DNA of 64,000 nt, taken from NCBI RefSeq assembly GCF_016920785.2, contig NW_024609837.1, positions 44,580,745 to 44,644,744 on the forward strand. Reading direction: 5' to 3'. This DNA comes from Ixodes scapularis (Eukaryota; Arthropoda; Arachnida; Ixodida; Ixodidae). Shown here one piece after another: positions 56,861 through 64,000 of the stretch (the stretch's first letter is position 1; the number at the start of each line of letters is the position of its first letter). The notes beneath the pieces are model-generated. The model did no database searches. It was not told where the DNA came from and worked only from the letters and a program-made list of their open reading frames with translations. The translations under genes were made by a program, and so were the position numbers.

Positions 56861-57385
56861 CTCCATATCACGTGGCCGCTCGTTCTGGCTGGGAGTTGAG
56901 GGAGAGAACTCTGCTAGTTGTTTTTACATTTTTGTGTTTTCGACTAAAAGTGCACGAGGAGAAAAATGAACACGTGTTTCATGGGTTATAAACGTCAAAG
57001 ATTGATACCGAGTCGTATTTACGCAAAGTACAAAAATCGTTGCATCGCCCCTGTAACTACCACGAGGAGCCATATTATAATCCACGAACGTTTAGGGGGC
57101 TTGGATTATAAATTGAATAAGGTTAGCATACTGCAGGATGATAAAATGTCTCGAAATATTTGAATGACTCGAAAGTTGATTAAATAAAATTGATCGTCCT
57201 AATCTACTTACATCGCCTTAAATGGAGACGTCATCTATACTTGAATAATATGGAAAATATGGATGTTCCTGACCGTTTTCTTTCTTCTAGTCTGGAGGAC
57301 GCACAAAGACAAATGAACCGCAATTAAACCTAGGATGACAACTTACTGCTGAATCCAGTAACTTATAGGAGGAAGTGTTTTTCCG

Positions 57386-57560
57386 CTTAAAGGCCGACGT
57401 ACACTTCGCGCTTTCCACTTTTGCTCACCCCTTCCTTTCCTATATCCTCTCTACTTTTAACCTTGCCCCATCTTGGCTCTCCTCGCAGCTTAGGAGAGGG
57501 GGAAATCTAAGAGGATTATCTTCCTTGCAGAAAACCGAGGTTGGTGTGTCGGCCTTTAAG
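57386..57560. mobile_element. 175-bp MITE
   Basis: Terminal inverted repeat CTTAAAGGCCGAC with inverse GTCGGCCTTTAAG, and GTGTG/TACAC-like extension. Non-coding. Confidence 0.75.
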
Positions 57561-59145
57561 TTAGACTTCCACAGAATGACACCCAAAATTATTCGCAGAT
57601 AGAAAAAAAAATCAAAGAGTAATACACAGGAAAAAATAAGGTATTCAAAATTATAGTTCGCGCTGTTCTAGGATCAGCAGAGTTTTTCCTAAGTTCTTTT
57701 TTTCTCCGTGAAGTAGAAAGCTCTAATTCTGATAGGTTCTTGCGAAAATATGGTACTCCGTAACAGTGTAAGCAAACAAAAAAAAGGAAAGAAAAAAAGG
57801 CACTGTCCAATATGTTTCTCTGTTTTGCACAGTACGAATACTGGCGAACGCACAGTTTAACAGCTTAAGGTAGCACCGAATACTCTCTTTCGTCCACACT
57901 TGTGCTCAAACTTCCCAGCAGTTTTTTTTTCGTCTTTTTTGTTCTTTCAATATAATGGGGAAATATCTTTGATAAAGTACGAGCGATTGATTCTGCATGC
58001 TAACAGTCGCGCTACCTGCACATAGGTATGGCCTTGGCAAGCTTTCAACATTCTCGTTCTCATTGGCGGCATGTGAAATCAAAGCAATATTCCATGCGAA
58101 TATTGCTTTGAACAAAGTTCACTGGGAGACATGCATCATACTGAGGGACTTCTAAAAGTCAGACGCACAAAAAAAAGTCGAGATGGCTTGCGTTTTTATT
58201 GTATGTTTCGCTCATACGACAAATCGGGTCAAGACTACATAAGGTACGGGGAGCATAAAAGGACGTTGCGAGACAAGTAGTCATCTGAGACACTCTCAAA
58301 CACATCAGAACATTTGGCAATGCCATAAAGTGTCTGAAAAAGAAATGCAAGATCTGCCCTATCCAGGCGTAGATAAAGGCTGTTCACAATTAGGCCACTC
58401 TTTACCCTGGTTTTCGATGCCTGCCTTTCATCGCACTGATAGCCACATTTGTATAAAGATAAAAAATTATTTTGCACTCGTTCCAGCCGTAAGAGCGTCG
58501 TCCTAGAACCTTCATTTCATACAGGTAACGCATATTCTAGTGGATACATTGTTAAAGAGCGATAAAAAGTTACGAAAGTTTCCGGATTACAAAATGATTT
58601 GTAATTTGGCGTACCAACCCAGTGTGTGCAAAGCGCAGTTAGTTATGAAAACTATATGGACGTAAAACCGTAGAGCCTGAGTCAAAGAGCATTCCCAAGT
58701 CCCACACTTCGCTCGCACTAGAGAGTATATTAGAGTGAACACTATACGCAAAACGTGTCGATTGTGTTTAACAGCTATACGACATGACCTTTGTTTTGGT
58801 ACTGTTTAAAGAGAGACCATTTAGCGAACACCATTTGTTAAACGAGTTTACATCGGCTTAACTAGCAATCTGAAGTGTTCTCATTGCGTCTAAATATCTT
58901 AATGACGTCTGCGTACTGCGAAAACGAAGAGTTTGCTATATGTCCCATAAGATCGACCCCTGAGGTGTTCCGGACGTGGCACAATACTCCGGAAAAAAGT
59001 CACCATTGACACGGACAATACATGTTTCATTTGACAAGTAAGTCTTAAACCGCCCATAGAGTTCTCTAGAAACACCGATATCACCAAGTCTTAATATTAG
59101 TGAGCGAGGATCAACCACAACAAAAGCCTTATTCAGGTCAAAGTA

Positions 59146-59591
59146 CTGGGTGTCACAAAAAAAAAAAAATTTACATGTTCTTTTTTTACCTCAAAAATAA
59201 ACTAGCCATCGCCGAACGCGCATTCTCCGCCCACAGGTAGAGTCAGAGGTCACAACCAGATGCCAAAGTTTCAGCCTGATCCGATAGCTTAATCAAATGT
59301 AATAAGTGATTTTTTTTTTTGGAAATTGCAGTGGAAAAATGGCGGCCCACGGAGCTTTGCAATACGTGGGGCTGTATGGCACCAGAAACCGAAAACGCGC
59401 GAAAATGGGCTCCATTTTCTCATTGAAATTTTCAGAAAATCACTTATAACTTTTGAATAAGGTATCTGATCGGGCTGAAACTTTGGCCTCTGACCTCTAG
59501 TGCTACTTTTGGGGGGAGAATGAGCGTTCGGCAATGCCTAGTTTATTTTAAGGTGAAATAAACCCTGTAAAATTTTTTTTGTGACACCCTG
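59146..59591. mobile_element. 446-bp foldback MITE with TA target duplication
   Basis: Ends are C(T/A)GGGTGTCACAAAAAA, each flanked by TA (59144-59145 and 59592-59593). The two halves are inverted copies over about 200 bp (AATAAACTAG, CGAACGC.CATTCTCC, AAGTTTCAGCC.GATC). Removing it and one TA rejoins the LINE frame exactly at LDVI-YFDL. TA targeting suggests a Tc1/mariner-type mobiliser. Confidence 0.92.
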
Positions 59592-60549
59592 TAAATAACG
59601 TCGAGCTGCCCTCCGTGGAGGACAGCTTTGGATGCTACAGACATGACTCTGATTCGTTGTTGTCGAGCGTACAGAGGCAAACCAGTGGTGGTCCGATATT
59701 ATGACATTTTTTAAACGAAAGTACAATGTTTTGTTCACAACTTTTTCAGAAAAAAAAAAACACTTCAAAAGATACAAAGAAGAGATACTGACCTGTGGTT
59801 AGCTACATCTCTACGACTGCCAGGCTTGTACAGAGAGACGACTGCTTTCGTCCAAATATCCGGAAATACTCCTGATCTGAACCAGGTTTTAAAAATAGCA
59901 GAAACGATAGGTGTAAGCACTTTGTGGAGGGCTTTCAGTAGCACTGCCGATATCCCGACATATGATTAGAAGATATTGTTGGCTTTAGTTTCTTTATGCA
60001 TTAAACAGCCCTATCTTCATCTAGAGGCAGCATAGAAATGTGCTCACTCACATCAGAGGATGATGGCTGCAGGTAACCATCTATATTGTCTTAAAAGTAT
60101 ATAATGACAAAGTACCCTTTCTTATTTAAATTGGCATCATAAAGAGAGCTTAAATTACACACGAAGGTGTCGCTTACGTTGGTCGTAATTTCGCCCTCGT
60201 CATCAAGCAAATAATGGTCAGAATCCGTCAGTGCGCCACCTCAAAAGGAAACATGTTAATGTCCGTTCTAGGGATGAAGGCGCTTTAAATCTGTCTTCAT
60301 TGTCTCCAGGTATATTGTATAGTCAATCTTCTACTGCTGTTAACCCAGGCGCCTATACAGCCTAAATTCGCCCTCCCATTTAGAGTTACCAGCCTTTGTA
60401 AATTTTGTTTGCTAGAAGCTTTCTTTTTTAAGAGCTTCTTCACAATCAGAGAAGACCAGTTAGGAAATTTAAAATAGTTTTTTAGAGGAATGGAGTGGTC
60501 CATTTTATTTTGTACTACTTAGTGAATTGAAAAATTTGATAATTTATAT

Positions 60550-61759
60550 CAGGGTGTCGAACCGGAACCGAACCGAACCGAAAACCGTAACCGAACCGGT
60601 ATTTTTTCCGGAACTGAACCCGAACCCGAACCGTTATATTGTTATCGCGATGAACCCGAACCGGAACTGAACCGGGAAAAAAATAACGGTTACCGGCTCA
60701 TGTCAAAACGGTTTGGCCACGCGCTGTTGACAATGAATGTGCTATCAATGCCATTTGTTCTTTAAGTGCCGTCAACTGACACACACCTCGCTTACATATT
60801 TTTCTTCTCCACTCAGTCTTAGGAATATAAACGCTGCATCCATGAATCTTGACAAACGCTGCATCCATGAATCTTGACATAGGAACCAGTACTGCGCTGG
60901 TCGCGGCTTGCACGGAAGAAAGAAAACTAAAAGGCTGTGCAAAAAAAAAAAAAAAAATTGCGTCACGGGATTTTTTTTTTCTACAATCTCGTAAATCCTA
61001 AATGCTGCTGTGTGCTCATTTCATAACACGTTTCTAGAACGCGCGAGTTCTTGAAGCTTGCTTCCATCGGAATGAGAAAAGAAAAGGCTGTGGAGTTTGA
61101 TAATAATGCATCCGGTTTCGTATAGGCACTTAGAAGCTAACATATTTGTGAGACAGCGAACTCTTCTATTTTAATATTTATCCTATTACGTCCTTCTGGC
61201 GTTGCGTTCGGTGAAGTGTTTTTCATATTCCGTATCTTGTTTAATGAAAACTTCTTTAAGGGTCTAATTTGAGTTACCGAAGGCTAGTTCAAATAAAGAA
61301 AGCTGTATTTTCTCCCCACTGTTCCTTCAATTGCTTACACGCCGAGGTGGCGGGATAGTTAGCGAGTTCTACTTGTAAGTGGGTTTGTACGGAGGTCGCG
61401 GATTTTACAGCTACTGCGTCGGACCCAATTAGATGAAGTCCGAATGCGTAAACGTCGGTGAGGTAACCTTTGAGTGCACATAAAGAAACCATTCCTGGTA
61501 AAAATCTCTGAGCCTTACACTACGATGTATCCCGTTTCGTATGTGCTGATTTCAGATGTTTTATTTGTAATTTATTTTGATGTTGCAATTTGTCATTTAT
61601 AATTTCCGAACCGGTTCGCGAACCGGTTCAGCGCCGCGAACCGGTTCGCGAACCGGTTCGCGGATCGAATTAATCGAACCGGAACTGAACCGGAACAAAA
61701 TAAATTTACCTGAACCTGAACCGTAACCGAACCCGTATTTTTTTCGGTTCGACACATTG
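60550..61759. mobile_element. hAT-like non-autonomous element with GAACCG subterminal repeats
   Basis: Ends read CAGGGTGTCGAACCG and, inverted, CAATGTGTCGAACCG. They are flanked by ATTTATAT and ATTAATAT, an 8-bp duplication with one mismatch, the hAT signature. Both subterminal regions are dense in GAACCG and GAACCCGAACC, with four perfect GAACCGGTTC palindromes near 61610-61670. A 25-bp unit (CGCTGCATCCATGAATCTTG) is tandemly doubled near 60830-60880. No transposase frame. Confidence 0.8.
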
Positions 61760-62264
61760 ATTAATATAAGAATATTTCAAGATGGGCGCCCAATCGAAGT
61801 TATGCGCATATAACCCTACATTGTCACCAGACGCGAAGTTGCGCAGCATTCTTAGTTGGGTGAGGCTTGGTTATGATTTTCGATTTACAGGTACAGTTAA
61901 GGTTAAGGATAGTTTAAGGGGAAGACAATATTCGTCTATTGGCACCATAGAAAATTTGCTTCCCACAACCGAAACGTCCTCACAGTTTGAAAGACAAAGT
62001 TAAATAACTCATCTCTTACAAATGTTTCTCTGTTAAACTGGCTCAGACCCATGAAGGAGATCAAGTCAAATAGGTATAACTGTCCCTTTTGTGACGTAGT
62101 GGTTAATAGAAGAACTAGTGTTTGTCTTCCAGCAAATATTTGGGGCAGTAAAGTCTCCTAGTAGTGCTAGTTTGTGAAGATTACCTATGTTAGTTGCGTT
62201 TTCAATCACGGGAAGGAAGTCCTTAAATAATAATAATATTATCAATAATTTCATCGAATATATT

Positions 62265-62840
62265 AAATATATGTAGAAATCTGCTAGACCTTAAAGGCAA
62301 AAATATAAATGGCAACATAATAATCCGCATAACATCAGAGGTAAGCCGAATAATCTGCTTACTGAGAACCGTCCAGTGTTAGATAATATTAAGAAAAACA
62401 TTGACATAAATTGATAAAAACAACAACGACCGTTATCCTTGCTGCACCAGGGCCGCTTAGAAAATTTCGCAGGCTGGTTACAATTTTTCTAAAATGAACT
62501 GTTTATAAGTGTTAAAATTGTATCCCAATACAGCTCTCAAAGTATAGTACCAGGAAAAATATAGATTGACGCTATAAATAGATTTTGAAACGTACAACAA
62601 GAATTCACAATTGAGCAAAACATTAACAAAGCCAAAGAGAAAAATAAAAAGAAAAAAAAAGAGCCAGAATGTTTCATTTATACCGCATTTCCTGTGTTTC
62701 AACAATGTGTGACCGAACGCTAAGGCAAAACGTACTACCAAAACTTATCATGATTTGCATGCGAGTTTCCTCAATATTTGTGCAAAGGGCGAGTGTATTG
62801 ATAAAGAGTAATCATTGCCATTGATCAAAATAATGTGAAC
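62265..62840. other. AT-rich spacer between two LINEs
   Basis: No features recognised. Confidence 0.35.
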
Positions 62841-62849
62841 TCTATGTTT

Positions 62850-64000
62850 TTAGACCCGGTTGCTTCTTGAAAGTAATTTCTACGACAGTGTTACTAAAAA
62901 ATAGTGATTCCACTGACGCCCATAATATCCAGATTCGCCCGGTGTAGTATGTCATAGACCTTATTGCTCTCTTGCTAACACATATTTTTAATGTTGCTAT
63001 TGCTACGAGTGATTTGTTTTCCTAAAGAAATGCTATTGGCCAAAGTGTTAGTGCCCCGTAAGAAAGGAGCGAAAGTTGATTGATATAGGAAACTACCACC
63101 CTATTTCGATGCTTCCGGTCTTTTCAAAGGTTCCTGAGACAGTGATGCATCTACGGTTTATCCATTTTTCTGACGATTATGGTTTACTCAAATCAACTCA
63201 ATTTGGCTTCAGAAAGAATCTTTTAACAGAAGCGGCCCTCGTAGCACAATGGGAATATACATTAGAGAAATTAAAAAATAAAAAGCTAGTATCTGGAGCT
63301 TTCGTTGACTTTAACAAAGCTTTTGATAGCTTAAATCATAAAATACTCTTACAGACAATTGAACATCATGGTTTTCGTAGTGGCGCGTTAATGCTTCTGA
63401 ACACCTTGAACACCGACAGCACGTATACCTAAATGGATGTTCCTCTACAACTAGAGCTATCGCGTCAGGTGTCCCTCAAGGAAGCATGCCATAGGTCCCT
63501 TTCTCTTTAATATATATGTGAACAACACAGTCAACATAAATCAAGGTGCTAAAATAGTTTATTACGTCGATTATATTAGCTTCTTTTTCTTTTTTTTTTG
63601 CTGACGATTTCAATTTACTGATAGTGCGCGCAGAGAAACCTATCGAAACTAGAGTCTTGGGCACAGGTTAACTCATTAAAAATAAATACATATAAAAGGA
63701 AAGCCATTTTTTTCGGCCGAAAAATAAGCCCGTATCATGCATTACTGGCCTAATCCTGAAGACAGCGCCCGTTGAAAAGATAGATAGTTTTAAAACACTC
63801 GGAGTTATCTTTCCTGAACACGTGTCCTCGAATTGCTATGTACAGTATGTAATCTCTAAACTATCTTGTGTTGTTCGGGTTATCAAAACGCAACCGCTCT
63901 ATCGTACCAACTTCTGCCAACTTAATTAAATACCACTTCTTTTTTTACAGATGCCTCAGCTATCGCCAGCTTATCTAGGGTACGATCACAGCCGGAAAGT
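62850..64000 (+). mobile_element. LINE reverse transcriptase, open at the window edge
   Basis: A 118-codon frame (63076-63432) reads DIGNYHPISMLPVFSKV, STQFGFRKNLLTEAAL and FVDFNKAFDSLNHKILL, standard RT blocks 1-4. Later pieces, out of frame, are SGVPQGS (about 63465), a disturbed ADDF box (63598) and FKTLGVIF (63790). It is degraded and continues beyond position 64000. Sequence differs from the minus-strand LINE at 58-62 kb, so it is a separate insertion. Confidence 0.85.

Larger units (their letters stand above)
52520..57055 (+). repeat. Dispersed repeat R1, copy 2 (interrupted)
   Basis: Homology to 2600-3310 is split over about 52520-52700, 54920-55060 and 56850-57050. Between the pieces lie a MITE, repeat R3 and a Penelope-like element. 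Confidence 0.55.
57900..62260 (-). mobile_element. LINE (non-LTR retrotransposon) with two nested insertions
   Basis: On the minus strand, right to left. Endonuclease with LALLGDFTAPNICW lies at 62.06-62.25 kb. The linker FPNWSSLIVKKLLKKK lies at about 60.45 kb. RT entry region SGVFPDIWTKAVVSLYKPGS lies near 59.85 kb. LDVIYFDLNKAF spans the MITE insertion point. SRELYGRFKTYLSN and SGTPQGSILW follow at 58.94-59.1 kb, and C-terminal LYLRLDRADLAFLFQTLYG at about 58.3 kb. Stops are frequent. A hAT-like element splits endonuclease from linker, and a TA-flanked MITE splits the RT. Confidence 0.82.

Overview
This is eukaryotic, arthropod-like genomic DNA. A chelicerate, possibly an ixodid tick, fits best, but that is inferred from content and not proven. 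Genes are split by GT-AG introns. A trypsin-fold serine protease is spread over about 38 kb, and most of the rest is transposable elements in several layers of nesting. No prokaryotic gene, CRISPR array, rRNA gene or intact tRNA gene was seen.

Host-type gene: five exons of one secreted S1 serine protease can be read on the minus strand, from a signal-peptide exon at 38.87 kb to the GDSGGP exon ending at 0.95 kb. Splice phases agree across exons 1 to 4. The exon or exons between the GWGRT segment and the GDSGGP segment were not found. The introns hold nearly everything between 1 and 38.8 kb.

Left part (1-21 kb): small inverted-repeat elements (MITEs), a decayed multi-exon C2H2/SAM gene (6.6-9.1 kb), a large foldback repeat (10.2-11 kb), a THAP-like remnant (12.3 kb), and two copies of a modular GC-rich element with interchangeable cores (16.4 and 18.1 kb).

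Centre (21.3-27.7 kb): a two-gene DNA transposon resembling the ISL2EU type. A plus-strand THAP/HTH/DDE transposase, now carrying two single-base frameshifts, faces a minus-strand intact protein with SWIM zinc finger, YqaJ nuclease and PHD finger. Terminal inverted repeats and minisatellite flanks enclose the pair. The genes converge, each with its own AATAAA signal.

27.7-41 kb: tRNA-derived SINE, a 134-bp-period minisatellite, a tandem duplication of a possible first exon, and a LINE with the third modular element inserted in it.

41.6-49.2 kb: two oppositely oriented copies of a Ty3/gypsy-like element that share one internal deletion joining gag to integrase, separated by two foldback elements. 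One copy carries two MITE insertions for which the other copy is the empty-site control.

50-64 kb: dispersed repeats, a Penelope-like element with a GIY-YIG domain nested in an older repeat, a minus-strand LINE broken by a TA-flanked foldback MITE and by an apparent hAT-type element with GAACCG-rich ends, and a second LINE running off the right edge.
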